Source: Elmis aenea
Lineage: Eukaryota > Arthropoda > Insecta > Coleoptera > Elmidae
Assembly: GCA_947652605.1 (NCBI GenBank)
Contig: OX393577.1
Span: 36,273,466-36,337,465, forward strand
Reading direction: 5' to 3'
Length of the DNA: 64,000 nucleotides
Part shown: one piece after another, positions 44,934 through 56,350 of the stretch
How positions within the stretch are numbered: the first letter of the stretch is position 1
Layout: each line of letters begins with the position of its first letter
The notes under the pieces: generated by a model
Database searches by the model: none
The model's input: the letters and a program-made list of their open reading frames with translations, nothing else
Told to the model about the DNA's origin: nothing
Program-made: the position numbers and the translations under genes

Positions 44934-46180
44934 CAGGGTGTTTCACTTCTTCATGGAACACTATTGCTATCTCCGTAAATAACGAAAATACAAGGTTGGT
45001 TAAATGGGACAAAAGTTAGCTATTTAGGAGTGTAGTTTAAACAAGATCTTATTTTGTTTAAAAATTCCATGGCTTGCGTGATTATCGAAAAAACCGAAAT
45101 CGATCAAAATTTTTTAACTTAAATAACTCGGCTATTGTTGCGAATACACAAAAACGTCTAAGGAAAAATGTTTTGCAAATTTTGTTTTCTATAAGATAGC
45201 GATGCTCAGATTTTTTTAAATAAATTATCGTGCGAGATATTTGACAAAACAACTTTTTTTTAAAAGGCGGTCGTAGTAGGTGATGACAGATTTAAAGAAT
45301 ATTTTTTTCTCTTTACAATGATATAATATTTTGTAAGTCTTTTTTCAGAAATAAGCGAATTAACCTAAAAAAAATGCAAAATCTTAAGATAATAATCAAG
45401 GTTGCCATGGAAAAAACAAAAACCGACTTCAATTGTTTCGAGCTTTGCTTGTCTATTGTGTCACTCTTTAAACAGTGATATTACAACAAATGTAATGCGA
45501 AATTTTTAAAAAAAATCATACTAATAGTCATAATATGAATGTATTTTATACCTTTTACTAAGACATTAGCAAAAAAGGGTTTAAAATATTTACATTATGT
45601 CGATTTACATTATTTCCAGTTAACACAATTATTGTAATAGATAAGCAAGGGTCGAAATAAAACAAATGAAGTCGGATTGTTTTTTTTTTCCATGGCAACC
45701 TTTATTTTTATCTTAAGATTTTGCATTTTTTTAGGTTATTTCGCTTATTTTTGAAAATAGACATACAAAATATTACTACTATATCATTGTAAAGAGAAAA
45801 AAATAATCTTTAAATCTAAGTTATCACCTACTACGACTGCCATTTAAAAAAAAAGTTGTTTTGTCAAATATCTCGCACGGTATTTTATTTAAAAAAATCT
45901 GACTATTTCCATCTTATAAAAAACAAAAGTTACAAAACATTTTTCCTTTGACGTTTTTGTGTATTCGCAACAATAGCCGATATATTTAAGTTTAAAATTT
46001 TTTTTCGATTTCGGTTTTTTCGTTATATCACGCAAGCCATGGAATTTTTAAACAAAACAAGATCTGGTTTAAACTACAATCCTAAATAACTAACTTTTGT
46101 CCCACTTACCAACCTTGTATTTTCATTATTTACGGAGATAGCAATTTAGCAATAGTGTCCCATGGAAAAGTGAAACCCTG
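44934..46180. mobile_element. Large mariner-type foldback element
   Basis: The 1247-base element starts CAGGGTGTTTCACTTCTTC, its right end is the inverse of CAGGGTTTCACTTTTCC, and TA flanks it. Nearly the whole element is two arms of about 600 bases (for example CCATGGCTTGCGTGATTATC on the left and its near-inverse at about 46025). The turn is near 45560. No protein is encoded. Confidence 0.9.
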
Positions 46181-47034
46181 TATAATCACTAACAGTTTAC
46201 AACTACGTATATGTAATAAATAAAAATATTTTTATATTATGTTGACTAGTTTACATAAGTATTTTATGAAAAAGCAATTTAAAAAATGTGGTAGTTAATT
46301 CAAGTTTTTGCATTTAAATTTCATTTTGCTGAATCCTTATACTGATGTATTTGAAATTTTTCGGTCCATATTTTAAGTGAATGCAAAATTATAAAATAGA
46401 GTCGCTAAAGTAAGTAAAAATAACTGTAAGACGGGAAATAAGTAATAGGTGAAAAAAACATTTACCTATTTCTCAAAATTATTCTTCCGGCATTAATATA
46501 TTTGTACCTTCGCTTTCAGTCCTTCAAAAACAGAAGCATACAATTCTTTTGCCTACTGTTTCAGCCCCTTCAGCACCCCATATTCAACATCTTCAGGAAA
46601 ACGATAGCCGTCAAGTTGTTGGTTTTTTATCCAACAAGTGAAAGTCGGAATTGTAGACGGACGTTTAAGAAGCTTCCAATCGAATGTTTGTTTTTCTTGT
46701 CTAGTTTTTTTAAAACCAAAGATGTTGAAATTTTGAAAATAATGTAAAGAATAAACTGAGACAATAAAATAAAGAATTTTATGCTGCTGGTATCGAGGGA
46801 CTGCTAACACGATAGAAGATGAAACAAGATTATGTCGAGAGAAATATGTTTTTCCATATTAGTATCTCAGCTGTTTCACTTTTTATAAGCATATTAAATG
46901 TATTTACGAAATGTATACCTACGTACAAAATTATTTTCACTTTTTACTGCTTTGTACCGGGTGTAACTGAGTTCTGGTACACCCACTTTTTTCTATAGTT
47001 TTCATTTTCAATGAATGGCATTTTAGACATATGG
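46181..47034. other. Intergenic, possible trace of a transposase
   Basis: On the minus strand (46810-46502) the phrase D-G-Y-R-F-P-E-D-V-E-Y-G-V-L-K-G-L-K-Q followed by a stop and A-K-E-L-Y-A-S resembles the C-terminal end of a mariner transposase. The similarity is weak and no catalytic motif is kept. Confidence 0.3.
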
Positions 47035-49105
47035 TATGTGAAAAAAACCGAATTATTTGAACATATGTACACTATCATTTCACTTTCGGTTTCGCCGGAA
47101 ATAATCCTAATTTTCTTATTTCAAATGGGAAACCTTGTATAATTTTGCATTTTTGACAAGAGGGAGCCATTTTGGATACAACTGCACCATTTAATTTCTT
47201 TTTATAACGTCAAATAATTTTGGGACTAATTTTTTATTACCCAAGTGTGCCGTGACTTGCATAAATTAAATTTTATTATGTCAACAATGGTCCGAAAAAC
47301 ATTTTTCTAAACTTTAATTGACATTTAGGTTACTTTAATCCGCTTTGAAGGTTGCAGAATCGGTTTTTTGTCAATTTTTTTTTAATGGAACAATAGTGGT
47401 ACATGTGGTTATTTAAATAGAATATTTTCTGACGAATTTAACAATACCAATAACTTATATTTGTGTTGGTAGGCTGCTTCAAAAACTTAAAATATTATAA
47501 AGATTTATTTGTTATTGTTAATCGCACTACACTGTGGTTAATTGCAACAAAACAAATTTCGTTCTTTTATGTTCAACTGTTAGTTATTTAATTTAAAAAT
47601 CTAAAAATTTTCATTAAAACTATTTACAATTAACCACAGTATACTACGGTTAACAGGATATCTTAATAGGTTTTTATAATATTTTAAGTCTTTGAAGCAG
47701 CCCTTCAATACAAGTTTAGTATAAGTTATTAGTACTGTTAAATTTGTCAGAAAATACTCTATTTAAGTAACCACATGTGCCACTACCGTTCCATTTATAA
47801 AAACTGACTTTCTGTCAAAAAACCGAATCTGCAACCTTCAAAGTTTAGAAAAACGTTTTTCGTACACATTGACATAATAAATTTCAATGTATGCAAGTCA
47901 CGGCACACTATAAAAAAGTCAATTTTTTATTTGAGGTTATAAAAACCAGGGATGGAATAACGTTTTAAATCGTTACGTTATTGAATAACGTTATTTATTA
48001 TTTGTTTTCGTTACATAACGTTATAAATAACATTAAAAAAATGAATTGTTATATTATATAACGTTATATAACGATACATAAATTATAATATACAGGGTGT
48101 TTCTTAAATAATGCGAAAACACTCGGGAGGTGATTTCTTATCGAAAATCACAAGGGGTCTTTCATATAAATTTTTTTCTTTAGGGCCTTCTATTTAATAC
48201 TGTAGTATTCTCTAATTAATGTTTAAAGCAGTGGTCTCAAACTCAAATTGCATGAGGGCCGAATGCTCGATCTGAAAGTAGCTGACGGGCCGTTTTTTTT
48301 TTAACAAAATGACAGTGAATACATACGCTATTGTTCGACACTTAAAAAAATACATATGTTTGTATGTAAATAATTTATAAACTTCTTTATTTCTTACTAC
48401 AACTAAATTTACTGATTGTAACGACGCGTGGGAAGTTCTCCCACCTTACCCCAGTGACGTGGCCTGGCATACAAGCATACAGTGACAAAGACAAAGCCCC
48501 AACCTATGCATTCTATCTCTTTTCCTTTAATAGCAGTAGCGGTAAAATTAAGTTTTTATTTTTTTCGCAGTATTTAAGAAACATGCTGCATAAAAATAAT
48601 TTTTATTTGTAACTCTGAAATTATTTTTGGGATCTGTAATCTGTAAATGTAAATTTAAAAAATAGTACAAAATTACTTTGAAATATTTTATTTCCATTTT
48701 AATTTCTAAAATATAGACAAAATATATCTTCGGAAAATAAAAATATCGCCATATAAAGATTTAATTTATAGAGAATAACGATACAAAATAACTTTTAATG
48801 AAACGTTATCGGTTATTATATCGTTATATAACGTTATTATAATATCGTTACGTTATTGTATAAAAAACTATAGTTGAATCGTTATTATAACGTTATCGGG
48901 TATCGTTACGTTACGTTTTCCATCCCTGATAAAAACTAACCAAAATGCTGCAGTTGTATCGAAAATTGCTTCCACTTTCCAAAAATGCAAAAATATACAA
49001 GGTCTTCCGTTAAAATAAGAAAGTTAGGGTTATTTCCTGCAAAACCGGAAGTGAAATAATCGTGTACATACATTCAAATAATCCGGTTTTTTACACAGAA
49101 AAAAA
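47035..49105. mobile_element. Foldback element with nested hAT insertion
   Basis: The left arm from 47035 (TGTGAAAAAAACCGAATTAT, then TTTCACTTTCGGTTTCGCC) is mirrored by the right arm ending near 49105 (GGTTATTTCCTGCAAAACCGG, then AATAATCCGGTTTTTTACAC). The arms are about 500 bases and meet near 47580. The right arm is interrupted by the hAT element 47947-48928. The outer ends are worn and I give them to within about 20 bases. Confidence 0.75.
47947..48928. mobile_element. hAT-type element made of AACGTTAT repeats
   Basis: The 982-base element starts CAGGGATGGAATAACG and ends CGTTTTCCATCCCTG, flanked on both sides by ATAAAAAC (47939-47946 and 48929-48936). Near both ends are many copies of ATAACGTTAT and ATCGTTACGTTA, which pair with each other. 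The interior includes CAGTGGTCTCAAACTC at about 48227, itself like the end of another hAT family, and a mariner-like CAGGGTGTTTC at 48093, so it may hold further fragments. No transposase. Confidence 0.9.
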
Positions 49106-49560
49106 TAATCCACATGATTTGAAGAGTATCCACCCACGCTCGCTCAGTCAAAATGTCAAACAACCTCATTATCTGTACCTACATATGTACCTCGATTATC
49201 TCATTTGCTTGACTTTAGAAAAAGTCCATTGAAATCGGTGCACACGAACTGTAAAAATTCGAATAACATCATTACGGTATTAACCTAACCTTAATCCTCC
49301 ACTCAAATTGCATATTTAATAGATTCTCCTTAAGTCGATTTTCCTCCATAAGAGAGGTTTCACCCGTATTATCAATTTTTTATCACCTCGATGCCTCGTT
49401 TGTTTTAAAAAATAATTTTAACAAACCTTATAGGTAGAACAAATGGTGTAAAAAAATTACATAATCTGGCATTAAAATACATTCTAAACATTTAAGCATA
49501 TTGAAAAGACCTTATTGAACTTTTTTTTTAAGTGACAGTTTACAGTCAAAATTAGATATT
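49106..49560. other. Intergenic, nothing recognised
   Basis: No gene or repeat that I can support. Confidence 0.45.
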
Positions 49561-50032
49561 GGGCCATACATAACCCACTGGCGCGCGCGTTTTTGTGGGC
49601 GCGACTAGTTACACGCGACAATAATATTAGCTTCGTTCGCGGAGAACTAGTTCAGAACCAAAACATCACGTCTCGGCATTGAAAGGACGGAATTAACCCT
49701 CGAATTTTGCCGAATACGCCCGAGTCATTTAAGTTGAAATATTTTTGACATCCAAAAACGTCAGTTTCAATGCCGAGACGTAATGTTTTGTTGACAAGTC
49801 GCGCGCGACTGACAGTTGCAGTGGGTTATGTCCCATATACAAACGTGTAATCTTAAGTCGCGCGCGACAATCGAGTCGCGGCGGTGTCGCTACTCAAAAT
49901 CGTGTCGCGCGTGGCAAGCGAGTCGCGTCGCGTCAGTGAGCGTTGCACCATATAAATACATAGAAAATCTAGCCGCGCGCGTCACAACGCGACCTGTCGC
50001 GCGCGACAAGTCGCGCCAGTGGGTTATGGCCC
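49561..50032. mobile_element. CpG-rich inverted-repeat element
   Basis: It starts GGGCCATACATAACCCACTG and ends with the near-inverse CAGTGGGTTATGGCCC. The interior is packed with TCGCGCGCGAC and GAGTCGCG words. An internal copy of the end (GCAGTGGGTTATGTCCCATA) lies at 49818. A nested inverse pair sits at 49660-49684 and 49765-49789 (CGTCTCGGCATTGAAA and its inverse). CpG density is very unlike the AT-rich surroundings. The frame 49816-50070 is an artefact of the repeats. Superfamily not assigned. Confidence 0.8.
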
Positions 50033-50862
50033 TTAATGTTTTAATTTTTCCAGTCACTTGGTATAATTAAATTGCATTAAATTATGAATATGTTATGTAT
50101 CTATAGAGGAGTCTACATTTTCGTAAATCTTTTGAGGGTTTTTCTTGTATAGAATTGGATCACGTAACATAGTAATTTCACCATTTTGACAAAAATCTGT
50201 AGTTCTTTGGAATTATGCTGTGACAGCTGCCCAGCCTAATGTCACTGATGATAACCATGAAAATCTATTGCAGGCTTTTTGCCTGAGAACAAAATTGACT
50301 ATTTATGTATCAGCTAAATTAGTTTACAAGCCTATTATTCGTTTCACGTAAGATTGCGAACTGTACTCCTTTGGAAAGGACAGTCCTTTTTTCAAACGTT
50401 TTGTCCTGTGTCCTTCCTTAAAATCAGGAAGCACACGAATTTCCATTTTTTATGACCTAATTATATTTTTACTACTAATTATTAAGTAAGAAAAATTATG
50501 AGAAATATCAACCAAAATTTAACTAAAACGCTAAGTTTAACGCAGTGAGAAAAATGCAATTTAAATAGATTAAAAGTTCATAATCAAATCAAACCCAGTA
50601 CTGTATGTAGATTTTCACTTGTATATGGTTTATCTAAAGTGTATCAAAATCTATTAACTTTTAAATGATAAAATAGTATATGATTGCTCATGATTTTCAC
50701 GATGTAAAACACCAACTTTCATTTCATATTATCATATTAATCATTGGACTGCCTAATCAAGTTACATACCCAAACATGCAGTGATTTTGTTATTTTATCT
50801 AAAATATCTTGTGAACAATGGATTCTCCAAGATTATTTCTTTAATTAAACGAAAAACGAGGT
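50033..50862. other. AT-rich stretch, nothing recognised
   Basis: No supported gene or repeat. Confidence 0.5.
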
Positions 50863-50870
50863 GTTGTGAT

Positions 50871-51444
50871 CATGGGTTTGGAGCAGTCCAATTTTTTAGT
50901 TGCTCCGCTCCAGCTCCGCTCCGGTATCAACATGCCTGCTCCAGCTCCGCTCCGCGCTCCAAATATTAATAAAACAAGTTTTTTATTTAAAAATTTGTTT
51001 TTAAAAACAAAGCTAAAATTTTATGAGATATGTGGAAATGGACCAAAAATTACAATATTTGACCCTGAGAAACAAGTGAAGTCAAATAAATGAACAAATT
51101 ATTGATCTTCAGTTAAAAAAGTTAAAAAAAGAAAAAAAAGTTCTTTAACATTTTTCAAAATTCAAATACAAAATAATGAAAATTAATATTCAGAAAAGTT
51201 ACATTATAATAATTTTACTTCAAAAAAATCAAATTTAGTTTATTTATAATTTTATTAAATGTTATACCCATGAGAATAATTCATAAAAAAAAAAAAATAT
51301 TAGTTTATAATAGTAAAGTGGAGCAGAGGAGCAATCAAAATTCTTTGCTCCGGGCTCCGCTCCCGCTCCGGGCAAAAACCCATTGCTCCACTGCTCCGCG
51401 CTCCAGCTCCGCGCTCCAGCTCCGCGCTCCGCTCCAAACCCCTG
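50871..51444. mobile_element. hAT-type element with GCTCCGCGCTCCA repeats
   Basis: The 574-base element is flanked by GTTGTGAT on both sides (50863-50870 and 51445-51452). The right end reads inward CAGGGGTTTGGAGCGGAG; the left end is CATGGGTTTGGAGCAG. Tandem GCTCCAGCTCCGC words fill both subterminal zones, so the ends can pair. The open frames over these zones are not genes. No transposase. Confidence 0.9.
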
Positions 51445-51452
51445 GTTGTGAT

Positions 51453-53795
51453 CGGTGTCCTTCCCTAACAACTCAAAAAGTTGGCAACCATAGATTTAAA
51501 AATATTCGCTAGTAGATATATCATCACAAGTGAATGTTTTTAAGATAGTTCACAATTTCATTTATGGAATTCAGGATATGCATCTACACAAACATATTTC
51601 CAATAATTCTCTAGAAACCTAATAAGCCCCGTTTGTGGTCCGAACGCGAACTGTAACCGAACACCCACATCGAATTAGCCGATGTCACAGAATTATAATT
51701 CAGAGGCAATGTTAAATTATTGTGGCATAATGCGTTGATATTATGTGGTCCTGATTACACCTAAACTGTTTACAATATATATTTAATCTAAATATTATAT
51801 TACCAATTACATGAGAACACTTTATCGTACAAATTTAACTTCCATAAATATTTTAAACATATATGTACTAATCCTACATTGCGCATTCCCTATCTACACA
51901 ATGAGTGACGACTACATGAATATATGGTGGCGACTGAAGCCGATAAAGTGAAATAAAAGTGCGTTTCTCTCTTTCTAAGGAGTACTTTGATAATTGGCAG
52001 CAATCATAGAAAATCAAATAAAACTAGGATTATTAACCAAACTCTCTAAAATTGTTGATGTTGTGTTACAAAACGTAATTTCTGCAAATTTCTAGTGCGA
52101 ACACCAGTGTTTAACAATCCTATGCGAATTACTACAAATCTTAGTACAGAATTTTTTATATTTATCGTAGATCATTAACGTCAAATGTCCTATTTTTAAA
52201 CAGTCAAAAATGATGTGACCCTGACCATTACACGCGCTTTCGCGTTGTCCAATCCAAAAACGCGTAGACAAAAGATAAAATTATAACTTTCTTGTTTTTT
52301 TTTCAATTGCTTCAAATACCGCTGTCTGCCTTCATAGCCTACTCGAAAATATTACGTTGTCCTAAAAATTATCAATAAAATCGCGATATCTCGGAAAATA
52401 TCAATTTTAGGTGAAAAACAGCCCTAATGTTTTAACAGGTTGTTGTATTTAAAAAAAAATGAGTTATCGATGTTTAAAGTTTTACCAGTTTGACCAAGCG
52501 TAAAATGTAGGTAGTGCAAAGTGTTAAATAATCTATTGTCAATTTTATCTCCAAGCGAATTTCTTCAGACTTTTCAAAGTTTTTAAATGTTGAAAATTTG
52601 AAGTACGTAGCCGGATTTACACAATATGTACAGAAATCATTTCACATTTTGTTGTTAACGTAGGTGGCTGTGGAATTAATTACCTACTGTATTTTCATTA
52701 AAATGCAATTTTCACGAAAACGGTTGACTTTAGACCCATATAACCTTTTACACTTTTTGAAGTAAATTTAAAGAGGAATCCAAAAATGTGTTCCATAAGA
52801 AAAAGTATAACTTTAATATGCCACACTTTTTGAGAGCACCCTGTATGTTTGAAAATATTTATAACATGTAGCATGTAGCCCTTATTGACTTACATAATCT
52901 AACTGCGACAGAAGTTGGAGAATATATGCCGTTTCGCCATAAAACTCCGTGGCGTACTTCGTGACTCACCCTCTAGTAGCTGCCTATGGTCCAATCGCCA
53001 CATTAAAAAGACAGAATGTATATCTGTAGCGTACCCTATGTTAAAGAAAATTGCAAGTATGTATTAGCAATATAGGTATTTGTTCATATATTATTTTAAA
53101 GAATTTGGTAACATGTGGTAGCGGTTTACACTATATTTTGAATACAATTACCACAAAATGTCATCAAATTTATGTCAGCTTAAATCTAGTTATTCTGGAT
53201 ATGACCTAAATTGAAGTTTAAAATCTTGTTGCCTTTTGTTTGTCCGTACGAAAAATGAATACAGATATGAGGATATAACGATTATGTGTAGCGAATTACA
53301 CCGTATTTTCAACACTTTTTAAACGCAAGAAACATTAAAGCTAGCTTAATATTTTCTACATAATGACATAATTCCGATTAAAAAAATCAGACAATTATAA
53401 ATTTTGCGGTCATTTTAAAAAATGTATCAGAGTATGGTGCTATACAGGGTGACCAAAATTCGAATGTTTTACTGGGAGTATCTCGGTTACCAATAGTTAG
53501 CGAACATCTCTTGGGTTATTATTTCAAGATAAACACGCCTAAGTTATCAGATTTTTTATATCACTTTCTATTTTAAGACGAAAAATTCAATTTCATCATT
53601 TTTGAAAATTTACTATAACTTATTTATTTATAAAAGTAGAACCAAATGTTATACACTTTTTTATTGGCAGTTTCATACACAATTTTTTAAATATTTTTAA
53701 GATTTTGTAATGAAATATGAAGTAACTTATATTTTTTTAGGTAGAAACTCTAGTACGCCATGACTTTTAGCTTTTTAAAAATGTATTACCCTACA
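51453..53795. other. Intergenic with worn foldback arms
   Basis: At about 52390-52860 the sequence follows the arms of mariner-type foldbacks (ACGGTTGACTTTAGACCCAT, then GAGCACCCTGTATG). At 53443 a lone CAGGGTGACCAAAATTCG end occurs. No gene is supported. Confidence 0.5.
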
Positions 53796-53802
53796 CCTTA
53801 GG

Positions 53803-54079
53803 CAGTGGTTTCCAACCTGTGGGGCGCGCCCCCCTAGGGGGGCGCGAGACTATTGCAAGGGGGGCGCGCAGCTGTTACCAAAATATCATTTTTTAGTATA
53901 AACAAACAAAACAAACTTTTTTATACAGAATATGGTATATTGTTTTGTAGCCCATTACCTAAATAATTATTATATCAGGACAGTGTTTATGAAATTGGAT
54001 TGTTACGTAAAGTGAGGGGGGCGCGAAATGTTTTTTGTAAAAAAGGGGGGCGGAGGTCCAAAAAGGTTGGAAACCACTG
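53803..54079. mobile_element. Short hAT MITE
   Basis: The 277-base element starts CAGTGGTTTCCAACCTGTGG and ends with the inverse of CAGTGGTTTCCAACC. CCTTAGG directly flanks both sides (53796-53802 and 54080-54086), a 7-base match. Runs of GGGGCGCGC lie near both ends. No coding capacity. Confidence 0.9.
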
Positions 54080-54104
54080 CCTTAGGGTAACAAGGGTAAC
54101 AGAT

Positions 54105-54125
54105 TATATATATATATATATATAT
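54105..54125. repeat. (TA)n microsatellite
   Basis: About ten TA units follow directly on the right flank of the hAT MITE. Confidence 0.9.
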
Positions 54126-54264
54126 TATTTTATAAATGTGTTGCAAAAATAATCAAAAAATGGCTAATTTTGTGAAAATTTTAATATCACCGTTTGCCAT
54201 GGCTTCGTAACCAAGTGCTGCTTGCAATTTAAGCAAATCCGTGTATTCCTTTGTATTTCATGTA

Positions 54265-54575
54265 CAGGGATGCGCGCAAAAGTATGAAAACAGACAAATA
54301 AATATCTAGAATACTATTGCAGATATAACAATGAAATGTTGTATCTGTGCGTTATGGTATTTTTTGGATTCGATGAAAATATTAAAGTTACAATGCGACT
54401 TCCGGTTCAACCAGAAACGGACTCAAACTTTATAATTTTAAATAGAACACCCTGTATATTTTTACATTTTTGGATTGCTCTTAAAATTTACTTTAAAAAA
54501 TGTAAAAGGTTATAATGGGTCTTAAGTCAACTGTTTTCGTAAAATTCACATTTTTATGAGCGATACAGCAATTTT
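54265..54575. repeat. Single arm of the CAGTGCTGGGC foldback family
   Basis: CAGGGATGCGCGCAAAAGTA starts after TA at 54263. The order AAACAGACAAATA, CAATGCGACTTCCGG, TGTAAAAGGTTATAATGGG follows the left arm of the element at 42217. The second arm is missing; a DD41D mariner starts 27 bases later. Confidence 0.75.
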
Positions 54576-54601
54576 TTTTTTTTAATTTAATTACATTTGT
54601 A

Positions 54602-55962
54602 TGCACCGTAGTAGGCCGCGCTGATGCAAAACAAGTGCCAAAATGTAAGCAAGTGTCAGCTTGACATTTGAATAAATTTAGAATTTAAGCGGATATTAAC
54701 TATGTAATAAAATTAATCGTTTTTATTCAAAAACTATGAAAAGTACAAATTGAAAATACATAAAAGATAAACGACTACAATATTTCAGGTGAAATACTTG
54801 CAAAAACTTCAACAATTCGTTATACACAATTCCTTTCACGTATCCCCACAAAAAAAAGTCAAGTTTAGTCAAATTAGGTGATCTGGCAGGCCACCTGGTG
54901 GGTCCACTTCTACCAATCCACTGGTTGGGAAAAATGCCATCAAGATAGCCCTTATGTCTCGCAAAAAATGTGCAGGTGCCCCGTCCTGTTGGAACCACAT
55001 CCTGTTTTTTGTATACTGAGGTACATGATCTAATAACCCGGGTAATACACGTTGCAAAAAATGTAAATACATGGTCCCATTAAGTCATTAAGATGACCAT
55101 CGAAAAAATGCGGACCTACCACATTATCTCCAACAATTCCTCCCTAGACATTCAAAGACCAGCGAGGCTGTTGATCAATTTGTCGCACACATGCTGATTT
55201 TCGGTTGAATAATAATGGAAATTATGCCTATTTACAGATCCGTTTTTATGGAATGTCGCCTCATCTGAAAACAAAACATACTGGAAAAATGTAGGATCCT
55301 CCTGTATTTTCAGTCTTGCCCAGACGCAAAATTCGGAACGTGATTGAAAATCAGCATTGCTTAGTTCTTGATGCAACTGAATATGGTACGCATGTAAACG
55401 ATTTTTCTTCAGCACGCGTTGTACTGATGTCTTGGTTATGCCGGTTGCTTCACCAATGTCTTTTTGGCTCATATGCATGGGGATGTTCAGTTACTGTTAA
55501 TAGAACTTAAATTTCGTTTTCCTCGGTAATGATAGGTTTGTTTCTTTCTTTGTTTTTGTACTTCACACTTCTCGTTTCAATAAATCTATTCAGTAAGTTT
55601 CTAAAACTTATTTCTTCCGCATGTCTTCTTTCTGGATAACGTGTCGCATAAATTCTACTCGCCAATATGCAATTTTTATCAGTTTCCCCTAGTACAAAAA
55701 TCATGTCTACTAGTTCGTCTTTTTCGAAATTCATTTCGATAATTTTCCGCCTTCTTTTACCACGAAATAGAGACTCTTGCAGCAAGTACAAACACAAATC
55801 ACCTTCGAAGCCTTTCAGGTTTTTTGGGCGTACGGCGTCAGTTTTTTAACCGGAATAAAAACCGTTTTACGTTTCAACATAAGAAAATGTATTCAAATGT
55901 CAAGCTGACACTTGCTTACATTTTGACACTTGTTTTGCATCAGCGCGGCCTACTTCGGTGCA
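54602..55962 (-). mobile_element. DD41D mariner-type transposon (dead)
   Basis: Inverted ends of about 70 bases (TGCACCGTAGTAGGCCGCGC on the left; the inverse on the right, one or two mismatches) are flanked by TA (54600-54601 and 55963-55964). The 1361-base element holds a transposase on the minus strand spread over several frames. The near-identity of the ends contrasts with the decayed gene. Confidence 0.9.
54723..55797 (-). pseudogene. DD41D mariner transposase, multiply frameshifted
   Basis: Four minus-strand pieces read in order. 55797-55507 is an N-terminal domain ending R-N-L-L-N-R-F-I-E-T-R-S-V (the DNA-binding DUF4817-like region). 55478-55152 has the second HTH (S-Q-K-D-I-G-E-A-T-G-I-T) and the first catalytic D in L-F-S-D-E-A-T-F. 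55072-54869 has W-F-Q-Q-D-G-A-P-A-H. 54998-54723 has S-P-N-L-T-K-L-D-F-F-L-W-G. Bridging the shifts, 41 residues separate the second and third aspartates. The family motif S-P-D is S-P-N here. At least three frameshifts and a stop make it non-functional. Confidence 0.9.
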
Positions 55963-55984
55963 TACAATAGTTATTATTATGTAT

Positions 55985-56350
55985 CAAGGCCAAAAAGTGT
56001 AACTTTTTCGGCCGCGTCTGGTTTGCTGGCCGAGACGTAGTCGAGGCCAGCAAACAGGCAAGGCCGAAAAAGTACGTTTTGGCCGAGGTGCATATTACAT
56101 TTTTTGTGCGATCGAATTAAAAACAATTGAAATTTTTAGTAATTTTCAAAATTATAGGTTAGAAACTACGTGACATTCTGTCACTGACAGCTGACGGCGT
56201 ATGCACTGCATTACCGGCCCTCTCCTTAACAACGGCCGTAAAAGTTACTTTTTCGGCCGTTGCTAAGGATAGGGCCGGTAATGCAGTACTTTATGGTTGC
56301 TAACGCGTCCGTCAAACAGCTGTTTCTAGTACGATCGCACAAAAATGTAT
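55985..56350. repeat. GC-rich hairpin cluster
   Basis: Three nested or adjacent inverse structures: GGCCAAAAAGTG..CTTTTTCGGCC at 55987-56014 with a related copy at 56062-56086; a strong hairpin 56205-56288 (ACTGCATTACCGGCCC and its exact inverse as outer arms); and outer pair TTTTGTGCGATCG at 56102 with CGATCGCACAAAA at 56332. No protein. This may be a MITE or a remnant of several. Confidence 0.65.

Noticed and set aside
46502..46810. Mariner transposase C-terminus
   Set aside because: The resemblance is limited to about 30 residues without a catalytic motif; kept only as a remark.
49816..51512. Frames rich in R, S and P over the CGCG and GCTCC repeats
   Set aside because: They arise from low-complexity subterminal repeats of MITEs.
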